Source of the DNA: Thereva unica
Taxonomy: Eukaryota; Arthropoda; Insecta; Diptera; Therevidae
Direction of reading: 5' to 3'
Length of the DNA stretch: 64,000 bases
Assembly: GCA_949987705.1 (NCBI GenBank)
Contig: OX465281.1
Location: 154,432,380-154,496,379 of the forward strand
In this document: positions 54,480-64,000 of the stretch, in pieces
How the letters are laid out: each line of letters opens with the position of its first letter
Numbering within the stretch: the first letter of the stretch is position 1
The notes under the pieces: model-generated
Databases searched by the model: none
What the model was told of the DNA's origin: nothing
The model's input: the letters and a program-made list of their open reading frames with translations, nothing else
Translations under genes and position numbers: made by a program

Positions 54480-55857
54480 CTTCCACTACTGCGGTAGCGA
54501 GTAGTGTGTCTTGTGTACGCGTGAAAAAACTTTGAAACCCATCTGAATTTGCTGTATTCCCTTCCTTGAATATCAAATGTTCTTGAGATGTGTGCTCATT
54601 GGCACCCTTCGCTTGTGCCCCTGTTGTACCTTCGCCTTCTGCACTAGTGATTACTGGATGTAGTAAACTATGATGTGCGCTCTTACATATCTTACACTGG
54701 TAGGTGCTTGTACATTTTTTTGCTTGGTGTTTGCTTGACAAACAATTGAAACATCGATTTGCATCTTGAATGCACTTTATCCGATCCCCTATTTCCATTT
54801 TTAAAAACTTCTGACATGTTCCGAGGAAGTGTCCTAGTCCACATGCTGGACACCTATTTGTGTGTGTTGTATGATATGCCTTCGAAATTTGCGTAGGCGG
54901 TTTGCTTGCCAATGTATGCGACATAGATTCTAAAACCCTGAACCTCGTTTGTAGAAATTCCTGAAATTGCTCCATTGTGGGCAATTCTTGACCCGCCCCT
55001 AACTCTTCTTCCCATAATTTTAATGTTTCAAATGGCAGTTTCTGGACTAGCAAATGAATCAACAACGTATCCCACGATAAAATGTTTATTTTCAAGGATA
55101 TCAGTTGCTGCAAACATTCTTGTGTAGTATCCATTAACATTTTAATGGATTTGCTGGTTTCTTTTACTATCTTCGCTTGACCTGTTAGAATTTGCAGTTG
55201 CGTGTTAACAAGAACCCTTTTGTTCTCATATCGAAGCCGTAATCTTTCCCATGCTGGTTGATAATTTTCATTGGTAATAGGAAAATGTCTTAAAAGCCGC
55301 TCTGCTTCTCCGATCAGACATCCCTTCAAATGATGCAGTTTTTGCACCGGAGATAACGCTTCGTTATCATGGATACCAGAGACAAATAAATCCCTAAACG
55401 ACTGCCAAGTGGAATAACTTCCGTCAAATTTAGGTAACGTGATGCGTGGTAGAAATGTTTGGGCATTGTTTATGCAATTTACCGTAGAATTATTGGGAGA
55501 AGAGGTTACGTTTCCCTTTACAGATTTCTTGGCTAAACCGTCCGTTAATTCACCAAGATATTCAATATATTTTATTTCGATAACGGAATACACGTCATTT
55601 ACTAAATATGCATGTTCGCATTCCTTCTCTGAAGTTGCTATTAATTCCCTCAACCTTGTGTCTTCATTATCAAAATGTTCCCACATTTGTTTTAATTCCG
55701 CATGTTTGTTTTCAAAAAAACCTACTGTTCTTCTATCTAACGGTGTCTTTCTTCCGTTGCTGATAGATCGTTTGATTTTTTCAGCTAGTACCGTTTGGCT
55801 GGTGCATTGCTGCTCCATTGTTACTTTATTGGACGAAACGGGTCTTTTTTTGAACAA
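54349..55857 (-). CDS. gag: BEL/Pao Gag
   Basis: 502 residues. Residues about 140-320 are the DUF1759-type BEL Gag domain (LPKFDGSYSTWQSFRDLF, LHHLKGCLIGEAERLL, YENKRVLV). Cys/His clusters follow: CPACGLGHFLGTC near 340, a CCHC knuckle CFNCLSSKHQAKKC near 373, and CKICKSAHHSLLH near 392. The end (TAVVEVDD) is the normal entrance to the protease, but a one-base shift near 54478 diverts the frame, so the last 40 residues are out of register. BEL Gag and Pol normally share one frame. Confidence 0.93.
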   Translation of the reverse strand: MFKKRPVSSNKVTMEQQCTSQTVLAEKIKRSISNGRKTPLDRRTVGFFENKHAELKQMWEHFDNEDTRLRELIATSEKECEHAYLVNDVYSVIEIKYIEYLGELTDGLAKKSVKGNVTSSPNNSTVNCINNAQTFLPRITLPKFDGSYSTWQSFRDLFVSGIHDNEALSPVQKLHHLKGCLIGEAERLLRHFPITNENYQPAWERLRLRYENKRVLVNTQLQILTGQAKIVKETSKSIKMLMDTTQECLQQLISLKINILSWDTLLIHLLVQKLPFETLKLWEEELGAGQELPTMEQFQEFLQTRFRVLESMSHTLASKPPTQISKAYHTTHTNRCPACGLGHFLGTCQKFLKMEIGDRIKCIQDANRCFNCLSSKHQAKKCTSTYQCKICKSAHHSLLHPVITSAEGEGTTGAQAKGANEHTSQEHLIFKEGNTANSDGFQSFFTRTQDTLLATAVVEVDDTGFLKMFGRSRIANIIRHKGRMSTSRVTRGTYKFRNHRYK

Positions 55858-57169
55858 ATTTTAACCTTTACACAAGATGCCTCTTACACATTAAATTGGG
55901 AATAAATATAATGGAAGTGATGGATTAATTGATTGGCAATATTTTAGCTTTTTCAAAAAAAAAAAAAAAAGCTTATACAGAGGCTCCGTCCGTCTGTCCG
56001 TCTGTCCGTCTGAAGCCTACTTTCATCTCTGAAAGTACTACCGCTACAGACTTGGACTATATCTTAAAATGTAGCTCTTGGTCAAAAGACCAAAAACTGA
56101 GAAAATGGTCTGGAAACTTCAACCAGAAGTATATTTAAACAACAAAAAAGAGCCTTTAAAGAAAATTTTGTGACTAATTTTTGTGTTCTAAAGCTTATAA
56201 CTTCTTAATTATTCATTTTACCACAAAATTTCCAGGTAATAAATTGTAGATTATTTAATTCTAAACAAAAAGTGTCCTTGCAAATTTCCGGTAAGATGTG
56301 CCGTTTCGGAGATATAGTGAAAAAACCATTTGCATACGTTTTCCAAGATGGCGGCCAAATGGGGGGGGGGGTTAGAATCCCGAAAACTCAAACTTAAGCT
56401 CACACTGACCCCCCCTACACATCCCAAAAATAAAACCTTGTCCTGCATTTTTGCAATGTTAAAGTACCATTTCATTTTTCTATAAAGGGCTAGGGAAAGT
56501 CCCTCGTCTGCGGGGCTGCGAGTTCGATCCTTCGGCTCGCGGTGCTTTTTTTCGTCATAATTTTTTTTAATTACCTTCGGGGATTTTGTTTCATATGAAC
56601 CAAGTTTTTGACATGAATACGTCTCTAAATTTGCTTCCAGAACAAAAACCGATGATAACGAAATTATGGCATATAGTTTTTATTTGCTGCTCAAAAACTA
56701 TTGTTTATATTGAATAAAGAAATATACAATGACGTGGGTGAAGAATCAAAGAATTTTATTGTTTACATTTGATTTCCTTTTTTTTAAGCTATGATAATTA
56801 TATTGTAGTGTTTGTTAAATACTTTGTTAAGTTTTAGATTACGCAGTCTCACAACTTATAACCTACATAAGCCTTTAACAAAAACTTTTCAAGATTAATT
56901 ATATACATATAGCGTTGGTCAGTGTGATACTTATGAGTCTCCATGGCCAAACTAGGATACAGCATTATGACAATAATTAAATCAATGCAACGTGAAATAA
57001 AAGTTTTAGTTAAGAACGAATTTGGCTTATTTAGCTTATTATAGATTGAGTTATAGCTCACAATTGAATATGTACCAAAGGTTTTAATTAGTCGCCGCTT
57101 TGAGATTTTACCATCAAACCAGGCTTAGTTTATTATACTACAATAAATCATCATTGCTAAAAAAAAAGT

Positions 57170-57255
57170 TTGCGGCCATCACCAAGAATCGAACCCTGGT
57201 CCTTTCGCACCCCGATCTAGCGCTTTCCCATTAAGCCAAACGCTAACTTGTAGGA
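57170..57255 (-). repeat. tRNA-derived (SINE-like) sequence
   Basis: Minus strand TGGCTTAATGGG fits a pol III A box and GGGTTCGATTC a B box at normal spacing. The T arm folds (ACCAGG/TCTTGGT around GTTCGAT) and a T-run follows. The anticodon loop lacks the usual T before the anticodon, and no acceptor stem closes well, so it is a SINE head or tRNA pseudogene, not a working tRNA. Confidence 0.55.
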
Positions 57256-57272
57256 ATGTGGTAATAAACATA

Positions 57273-57403
57273 TTTGGCCGTATTCTGATTCTCACTTTCA
57301 CGGCGAGTGACAATCCAAGACACATTTTCAAATAAAAAGTGTAATGTAAAATTGTGTCTTGGGTAGTCACTCGCCGTGAAAGTGAGAATCAGAATAGGGC
57401 CCA
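57273..57403. mobile_element. Short palindromic MITE
   Basis: Inverted arms of about 45 bp: CGTATTCTGATTCTCACTTT, continuing through CACGGCGAGTGAC, and the complement ending near 57400. The spacer is AT-rich. Flanks hint at an ATTT duplication, not certain. Confidence 0.7.
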
Positions 57404-57780
57404 TTTATTCATGCTTACGTCAAAAGGTACATTCCAATGCTAGATATGCATAAAGTTTCGAAGAAAGTAAACAACTGAATTATGACAACAGATTTTCTAT
57501 TATTTATGAAATGTTTTTTGTATATTTTATGGAAATTGATAATCATAGGTAAAACGAAGAGTAATGTAATATTGCCATAGATGGTGTTCACTATTCTTTG
57601 TCATAGATGGGTGCAATTAAAATATATCAATTCTTTCAAATTTGTGTTATTCAACAGAAAGAATACCATGAAAAAGCGTAATTAGTGGCTAGTCTTTAGA
57701 CACAACATCCCACTAGTTTGTATATAATATAATTTTTATAATGTGACCGTGTTTTGTAAATCCGGCTCGAAAGACCAAAA

Positions 57781-58370
57781 TATTTAGCGATAAAACTTTG
57801 TGTATGTTATACGAAAAGAAATTGAATTTTTGTCATTATTAATTTATTTATCAAAACATTGGATCACATTACACTATATAAAAAAAATATATATTTTTAG
57901 AAAATTTACTCTACAATTCAAAAATAAAAAGAAAAAATAAACCAAAAAAAATGCCTTACGTTAGTTTAACTTTATTTAAAAAAATATTGCCAATCAAAGA
58001 ATCTAATATATGTATAAAGAAATTATGAGAAGTCATTCACCACCATAACAACCCGAAAATTATTGGGATGTACAAAAAATCTTCCACCTTTCGGTGTGAT
58101 TAATTGCCGTACCCTCAATAATTTTTAAATTTGCGCACGAAATAATATTCTTCCTTCTGTCCAGTTCGGCGACGTTTTCATGAGTGCCAAATGGTGGCTC
58201 CTTCATCCAGATGCTGCCTGGAGACATCCCCTCTCTTATCGAGCAACATTTAATTTCGAAGAGAAGTTGTGATGCCCGGTGAACGATCTTGCATTGGTTC
58301 TTGTCCTTGCCAAAGCTTTAATTAATGCTGTTTCCCATATATTTGTCGCATTTTATATCTTGATAGAACA
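57781..58370 (-). repeat. 5' LTR of the BEL element
   Basis: A 590-bp uninterrupted copy of the split left LTR. It ends TAGAACA at 58370, followed by GATAC. Its outer T-G has become T-A at 57781-57782. Confidence 0.9.
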
Positions 58371-59985
58371 GATACTAAAGCTGGTGACATATTCGTAGCG
58401 TACATGCGTTGCATTCGTTGACAGATAATATAAAAGTGTGTGTATTCAAATGCGACCTGACGGAATATTCCGTGAATGGAATGCATGCCACGCACAGGTC
58501 AGGCTACTTTCAACTTTTTCTGCATTGTCGCATTCAACATAGCATACACAAGCATATACAACCAACACATGCACTTTGCATGCACTCGTTACTTAGATTT
58601 TCGGGCTATGTGTGAAAGCCGGGACGGAAAACAATCATGCAATTATGTGTCAGAGGAAAATCACCATTCAAGGAATCGCTGAATGCAATGCATGTATGCT
58701 TGTATATGTCACAAGCTTAATTCATTACGTCTGGCGTAGGCAATCTGTGCGTACCGTCTCGCGACGTACTTAGGATAGTAGTTTGGGAACCCCTAGCCTA
58801 ACTAAATTGCGTACCGAAGCTGTTAAATAAAAGAAATTGTAATAAGCTTATTTGGACCAACTTCGCTCATTTTTTAATCACAAAAATCGACCATTAACTG
58901 ACAACGAAGCTGGTCCACAAAAGTTTATTACAATTTCTTTTATTTAACAGCTTCGGTAGGAGATTTGGCTAGGCAAGCCATGTGCGATTTATCAATGTAT
59001 ATATTATCTAACATATAATAGTTGTCATTATCAAATAACAGATGAGGGTATAGTATATTTCTAATACCGGATCTTGCACTATTATGTACACTTTTTTTAA
59101 CCCATTTGCAAATAGTTAGCTAGTACAGCGACTTCAAATCAAATTACGATGTTTTTTAGAATAAGCTGAAACCATGATATTACTCAATGGATGGAACAGT
59201 CGTATCGAACATAAAATATGACATAATCCATTCATTTACTTTAATACAATTGTTTCATGTAACAACTTTAATCATTTCCTAACGTAAAGAGCTATACTTA
59301 TATAAACTAAATATGTATGTGTTTTCTAAGCAACCGTAATCATGCAATTCTTATCTAGAACGTTGTACCCTACTAGAAATAACATTTGCATTAACCCTCA
59401 ACACCTTAATTGCATGAATTTGCATTAGTCATCTTGGAATAAATCACAGGTGGCTTCCGTCAGGATGTGTTGCATAATTAATATGGCTCTGATTAAACTG
59501 TATTTGGCACATGCTATTTACCTTATGGCATTATCTCATACATTATTCAAAAAGTTGTAATAGTATCGTAGTTTGTTATCTAAGTGCAAACACAAGGTGC
59601 TATTGAGTCAATTGCTCATTCTGTTTGGGGAAGCTGAACTCATAGCAACTAAAATGATACGCGAGATTTAAAAATTGTTAAATCGTTAATTAATTTCGAT
59701 TCAAATATTATATCTAAAATTTATATATACATTTTCACAGTTAATTGAATATACAATTAATTACTGTAGACCCAACCAACGGCTTCAATTATTAGAAGTC
59801 AATCATTTTTAAAACAGCAAAAGTTCGTCTGATTGCAGAATCTTGCTTTATATTGGAAAAGAGTACATTTTTGATAAAAATGAGATACTCAGATATATTT
59901 TGGTTTAATCAAGCCATTTGTTATTATTTTCTCACAAGTAAATCATGATAAAATTAATAATAGCACGCCTGAGATCTTGATCACA
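58371..59985. other. AT-rich spacer without genes
   Basis: It contains an imperfect foldback at 58793-58972 (core TACCGAAGCTGTTAAATAAA and its complement, 58812-58958). The remainder shows no gene or repeat I recognise. Frames at 58409-58682 are short and unsupported. Confidence 0.5.
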
Positions 59986-60023
59986 ACTAGTTGGGATGTG
60001 GGTTTGACCCCTTCGGTCCACAC
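59986..60023 (-). mobile_element. S-family 3' terminus, interrupted by a hAT element
   Basis: ACTAGTTGGGATGTGGG and the hairpin tract up to GTCCACAC. It resumes at 62334 with the expected GATTAACATCCCAGTATGAT, giving an exact empty site for the hAT insertion. Confidence 0.7.
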
Positions 60024-62325
60024 TAGTGATGAGCAAACGTAAGAACAAGACAAGACTAATCTAGTCTTGTTCTTGTCTTGTTCTTGTTCAGTTTGTCTTG
60101 TTCTTGTCCTTGCAAGCATAGCTAAGTCTTGTTCTTGTTCTTGTTCTTGCAAACATACTTAAGTCTTGTTCTTGTTCTTGCAAATATACCTAAGGCTTGT
60201 TCTTGCTCTTGCAAATATATACCTAAGGCTATGTCATCTGTTAGTTTTAGTCGGATTTAGCCTTAAGCCTGCTGGACTACTTTCTGTTGCCAAATTGTTT
60301 AACATGTTTTTGAGGTCCTGGTGTCTGTGGGCCAGCAAACAGATATCATCGGCGTAGTCGAGATCCTTAAGGCGGTCTACCAAACCCCATTGTATGCCGC
60401 CTGTTCTATTATCTAGAGCGCCGACAAGGATGTCATTTATTACTATAAGAAATAGTAATGGTGAAAGTAGGCATCCTTGTCGTACTCCTGAGCTCGCCTC
60501 AAAGCTGTCGGATAATTTTCCATTATGGAGAACTCTGCATTTGGAATTGTTATATAGGGCTTTTATCAATTCTATTATTTTATCAGGCAGTCCACGTCGC
60601 CGTAGTGCCTGCCAAATGAAGCTCCTATTAACCGAGTCGAACGCTTTCTCATAGTCTACGAAAGCAAGGTAAAGGGGGGATCGGAATTCAGTAGACTGCT
60701 CCACTATTATTCTCAAGGTGTTAATATGATCAATACAGGAGCGGCCCTTCCTGAATCCGGCCTGCTGCCTCCTAAGCGTTCGATCAACTGCCTCACTTAT
60801 CCTAGATAGTAATATATGGGACAAAATTTTGCCCACAGTAGATAATAAACAGATACCTCTCCAGTTGTCGCATATTGTTAGGTCCCCCTTTTTTGGTATT
60901 TTGACTATGATACCTTCCGTCCAATCCTCCGGAAAGGTACAGGTGTTCCATGCTATTTCTAGGATTGGCTGGAGCGCATCTGCTATGAGGCTTGAGTCGG
61001 CTTTCAACAATTCTGGCGGGATGCCATCTTTTCCTGCTGCTTTACCATTGGCCATCGCATGAATTGCGGTTACTATTTCCGTCTTGGATGGGGCCCGAGT
61101 GGCGATTCTTATTGGCTGAGCATTGTTGTTGTTTTCCTGAGGTTCCTGTGTAAATGTACCATTCAGGGCGGCGAAGAAGTAATCTCTCCATCTTTGGAGT
61201 TGCTCTTCGTCGCTGCACAGCAGCCTTCCATCCGCACTCTTAACGGCATGCTTTTTAGTAGAGTGCTTTCCCGAGAGCTGTTTACTGATTTGGTACAGCA
61301 CCTTACTGTTGCCTGTGTTTGCCGCGTTTTCCGCTTTTTCTGCGAGCTCATTTATCTGCTGCTTTTTATCACGCCGGACACTTCTCTTAACCTCCCGATG
61401 TAATTGGGAGTATTCCCGTTCTAATTGGTGACGTCTTTCCGGCTCGTTTGTAGAGTTTACGTTATTTTTAAGGGCCCTTCTGTGTTCTATTTGTTGCCAG
61501 GTTGTGTCCGAGATCCAGTGTTGCTGGTTTCTTTGGACATAACCGATGCTCATTTCCGCAGCCGTCAATATCTCGCCCTTCGTCGTACTCCACAATTCTT
61601 CAATATTTGTGTCTTCAGAAACGATTTGCTGCTCTTGGTGACGTTATTATGTTTGCGCCCCTGAAAAATTACATAAAATTCATATGGGAACAAGTTAGGC
61701 GTAGACATTTTTCTGTCAAGTGTGTAAGCAACAAATTACAACGGAAATATTTTGAAGCAAAAGTAAACCAGTATTATACCCATTACTTATTATAAAAAAT
61801 TAGGTTGTTCAAGTATGATTCATTAAAGATGAAATGTCGTGTATGGGCACAAAAAATTATTAAATCCCTTTGCAGCAATACAAAAACTGGCCCACGCTCC
61901 TGTCGTTCTTACGATGCGATGTAACCAATGTGGAGGCCTTGAAAATATTACATATGTACATTGAGAAAAGTCCGAGTTTCCTTGCCATCTAAAAAGCAAA
62001 AGAGGTTGCTCAAAAAAAAATTTTTTTTAGAGCATTTTTTCTTTTCTAATAAACTACTTGAACTACTGAATACTGACATCTAAGGTTTGATTTTGCTTCA
62101 AAATATTTGCGGTTTCTCACCTAGAAAATGTTTTTAATAGAATGAATTTAGGTGGAATTTTTGCAAGAATCTTGCAAGAAATCTTGCTCTGGGTCTTGTT
62201 CTTGCACAGTTAGTTTTGTTCTTGTTCTTGCAAGCATAACTAAGTCTTGTTCTTGTTCTTGTTCTTGCAAAATGTGCAAGAACAAGACAAGACTGCAAGA
62301 ACAAGACCACTTTTGCTCATCACTG
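60024..62325. mobile_element. hAT-type element containing an RTE fragment
   Basis: Ends TAGTGATGAGCAAA and TTTGCTCATCACTG, with GTCCACAC duplicated outside (60016-60023 and 62326-62333). Eight-bp duplications and CAGTG-like ends indicate hAT. Both subterminal regions consist of CTTGTT/AACAAG hexamer repeats. The interior holds a LINE fragment (60234-61645) and non-coding AT-rich DNA (61646-62160). No transposase. Confidence 0.85.
60234..61645 (-). pseudogene. RTE-like LINE reverse-transcriptase fragment
   Basis: 453 residues without an internal stop from 61595, open upstream to about 61640. NWRGICLLSTVGKILSHI near residue 246, AGFRKGRSCIDHI near 282, FVDYEKAFDSVNR near 314, SSGVRQGCLLSPLLF near 368 and the catalytic YADDICLLAH near 415 are typical of RTE-type LINEs. 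The endonuclease upstream and the region after about 40 residues beyond YADD are missing (stop at 60234-60236). The fragment lies antisense to the window within the hAT element. The clean frame suggests it arrived recently. Confidence 0.9.
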
Positions 62326-62333
62326 GTCCACAC

Positions 62334-62930
62334 GATTAACATCCCAGTATGATGAACGAAGATGGAATAAACTGACTTCTTACAAAATAGTTATACGTTT
62401 AGCACTAGTGGAAAATTGGATACTATCAGAACTGATGACAAAGCAATCCCGAGAGAAGCTAGTTCAAATAACTATAATAGTAGTAAATCCAAAGATTTTT
62501 CTAGAGAATTTGTTTTTCCTGAACGTTAGCAATCAAACATGTCCTCCGTATTTCGTTCGCTGCACTAAAGCGGGTGTTCAAATTCGTATTGAGCGTGCTG
62601 AAGCGCACAAACTGAGAAGCGAATGACTTCATTTGGAAATTCCAAAGCTTTCCGGAGATATTAGCAAAACTGTAATTGTTAAGTACTTGTCAGACTTGAC
62701 CAAAAAGAACAAATTTCGCGGTAACTACTGGAAATCCCGGGATAATCCGCAATTTCCTGAAACTGTATCACAATTCCCCGTCCCCGAAATTTTTGCACGA
62801 TTTTGAAAGGTTGTCGGATTTTGACAAGTGATGTTTTGTTCGAAGGCTATCGTTGTTCAGAACCCAAAAAAGATCACTTCGTTTAGAAAGGGTCTCATTC
62901 CATCGAGTTTATTAGATATTAGCAAAACTT
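62334..62930. other. S-family remnant and unassigned sequence
   Basis: The first 30 bases continue the S terminus. The rest is unassigned. A 72-residue frame at 62408-62626 is open but matches nothing I know. Confidence 0.45.
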
Positions 62931-63127
62931 GTCAATTTAAGGTATTTCTGGCAATTAGCCTAAGTTTTTCTATATAAACAAAAAAGGCCCGACCGAATAT
63001 TATGAAATTTTTTTAGAGCATTTCTTCGTTAATATTCTTTTTTCGGCACTTCAATAAAGTCGATATAGTTTTTATTTCGCGCGCTATAGATCAGGTGCAA
63101 AAATCATAAACGTCGTTTAAACAAAAA
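62931..63127 (-). mobile_element. S-family unit, minus orientation
   Basis: A diverged 145-bp unit (GACCGAATATTATGAAAT, CACTTCAATAAAGTCGATAT, AAATCATAAACGTCGTTTAA). It ends where another S copy begins at 63128. Confidence 0.6.
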
Positions 63128-63292
63128 ACTAGTTGGGAAGTGGGTTCGACCCTTTCGGTCCACACGATCAACTTCCCAGTATGGTGGATGTTGAATACTA
63201 TGATTGGATATTTTAATAAAAAATGAACAATAGGGCAATATAGAATATATGTATAATACCGAGAATTGGTCAGAATTGTTAACTTTCCAGTA
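63128..63292 (-). mobile_element. S-family 3' end fragment
   Basis: ACTAGTTGGGAAGTGGG...CAACTTCCCAGTATGGTGG, closely matching 48358-48510, with the same hairpin. It abuts an S copy of opposite orientation at 63293. Confidence 0.65.
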
Positions 63293-64000
63293 TAGGAAGT
63301 TATTGTAATCGGTCCGAAAATCGAAATCGAAAATTTCAAAGTATTTTCATCTTTCAAGGTCCCAGGAGCATTTTAAGCAAAAAATTGGGAGGAAGTATGT
63401 GTGTGTGTACGGATGTGGTCATTTTTTCCTGCACGTTATCGCGCGAACCAAAAAAGATATCAACTTCGTTGAGGTGTCGTTCGAAGCGTATTAACCGAAT
63501 TATGATCTGAAAAGATTTTCATAAAATTCGGTCGAGCCGTTTTTTTGTTTAAGAGGTGTAAGTGATTTTTGTACCTGCACGATACCGCCCGAACCACAAA
63601 AGATATCGACTTACTTGAGGTGCCGTTCGAAGCATATTAGTGACAATATATTCTGAAAAATTTTTTATAATGTTCGGTCGAGGGGTTTTTTGGTTTAAAT
63701 GACATAAGTGATTTTAGTACCTGCAAGATATCGCGCGAACTATAAAAGATATCGACTTAGTTGACGTGCCGTTCGAAGAGCATTAACCAAAATATGATCT
63801 GAAAAGATTTTCATAAAATTCGGTCGAACCGTTTTTTTTTGTTTTTTTGTTTAAACGACGTTTATGATTTATGTACCTGCACGATACTGCGCGAGCTAAA
63901 AACTATATCGACTTCATTGAGGTGCCGAAAAAATAATATTAACGAAGAAATGCTCTGAAAAAAATTTCATAATATTCGGTTGGGCCTTTTTTGTTTAAAT
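63293..64000 (+). mobile_element. S-family element, 5' end and units, running off the window
   Basis: It starts AACTTTCCAGTATAGGAAGT, has a (TG)n tract near 63397-63410 and at least four 145-bp units with GCACGATATCGCGCGAAC and CTGAAAAGATTTTCATAAAA. The 3' end is outside the window. Confidence 0.7.

Larger units (their letters stand above)
55858..57780 (-). other. BEL leader region with inserted short repeats
   Basis: 1.9 kb between gag and the right LTR, longer than usual for BEL. It contains an A-run (55956-55972), a (CCGT/CTGT)n tract at 55985-56012, a tRNA-like stretch at 56485-56555 (GAGTTCGATCC and a T-run), a tRNA-derived piece at 57170-57255 and a palindromic MITE at 57273-57403. No long frame. 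Confidence 0.55.
48193..58370 (-). mobile_element. Full-length BEL/Pao retrotransposon
   Basis: Direct repeats 48193-49721 (with an S insertion) and 57781-58370 flank gag and pol on the minus strand. GATAC lies outside both (48188-48192 and 58371-58375), a 5-bp duplication. Next to the right LTR, minus strand, the sequence TTGGTCTTTCGAGCCGGA is in the primer-site position, and a purine tract lies before the left LTR. The order LTR, leader, gag, protease, RT, RNase H, integrase, LTR is complete. Two lesions are visible, a frameshift at 54475-54480 and a nonsense codon at 50793. Confidence 0.92.

Noticed and set aside
56485..56555. Possible tRNA gene
   Set aside because: A B-box-like GAGTTCGATCC and a T-run are present, but the A box and cloverleaf are poor.
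48193..58370. 590-bp direct repeats read at first as a segmental duplication of a host exon
   Set aside because: TG...CA-type ends, GATAC duplications outside, polypurine and primer-site tracts inside and BEL gag-pol between them show that they are LTRs.
62408..62626. 72-residue plus-strand frame
   Set aside because: No recognised motif, isolated, and not supported by neighbours; left as unassigned sequence.

Overview
This window looks like arthropod, most likely insect, nuclear DNA. It is repeat-rich intergenic or heterochromatic sequence and I could not identify a single host gene. The evidence is the mix of mobile elements: BEL/Pao and Ty3/gypsy LTR retrotransposons, CR1/Jockey-like and RTE-like LINEs, Helentron (Helitron2)-type elements with minisatellite cores, and hAT, Transib, PIF/Harbinger and mariner-like non-autonomous DNA transposons. 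There are no bacterial genes, rRNA genes or CRISPR arrays. The insect order cannot be decided from these repeats.

Layout. (1) 1-25060 is a deep nest. A BEL/Pao pol (1-1112, resuming at 23191-24893) is split by a LINE with an AGAGG target duplication. That LINE is split by a gypsy element (3871-9807, minus strand, 224-bp LTRs, CTTG duplication). The gypsy is split by a second LINE (4148-5443). The TA-rich 3' end of the first LINE (10755-23120) collected palindromic mariner-like MITEs, a 5.3-kb minisatellite Helentron-like element that contains a third LINE, a hAT element with an 8-bp duplication, and a TA-flanked MITE. (2) 25060-25790 is a broken Pif1-helicase/endonuclease fragment of a Helentron. 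(3) 26112-41738 is a complete Osvaldo/Ulysses-like gypsy retrotransposon of 15.6 kb with GCGT duplications, a tRNA-Lys primer site and very long LTRs (3.37 and 3.83 kb) whose central parts do not match. It landed inside a PIF/Harbinger-like MITE. (4) 42200-48190 holds a gag fragment, a 145-bp minisatellite Helentron-like family (here called S), a Transib-like palindrome split by another Helentron-like element, and a second palindrome. (5) 48193-58370 is a full-length BEL/Pao element on the minus strand with 590-bp LTRs, GATAC duplications and a polypurine tract. Its left LTR is split by an S element. (6) 58371-64000 is AT-rich sequence, more S-family copies, and a hAT element carrying an RTE reverse-transcriptase fragment.

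The coding capacity is that of retroelements. Gag packages RNA. Pol supplies protease, reverse transcriptase, RNase H and integrase. LINE ORF2 supplies endonuclease and reverse transcriptase. Most copies carry in-frame stops or frameshifts. The best preserved are the Osvaldo-like gag-pol, which has a textbook -1 frameshift site, and the BEL pol at 50793-54479. Insertion order can be read from target-site duplications and from reading frames that resume exactly across insertions.
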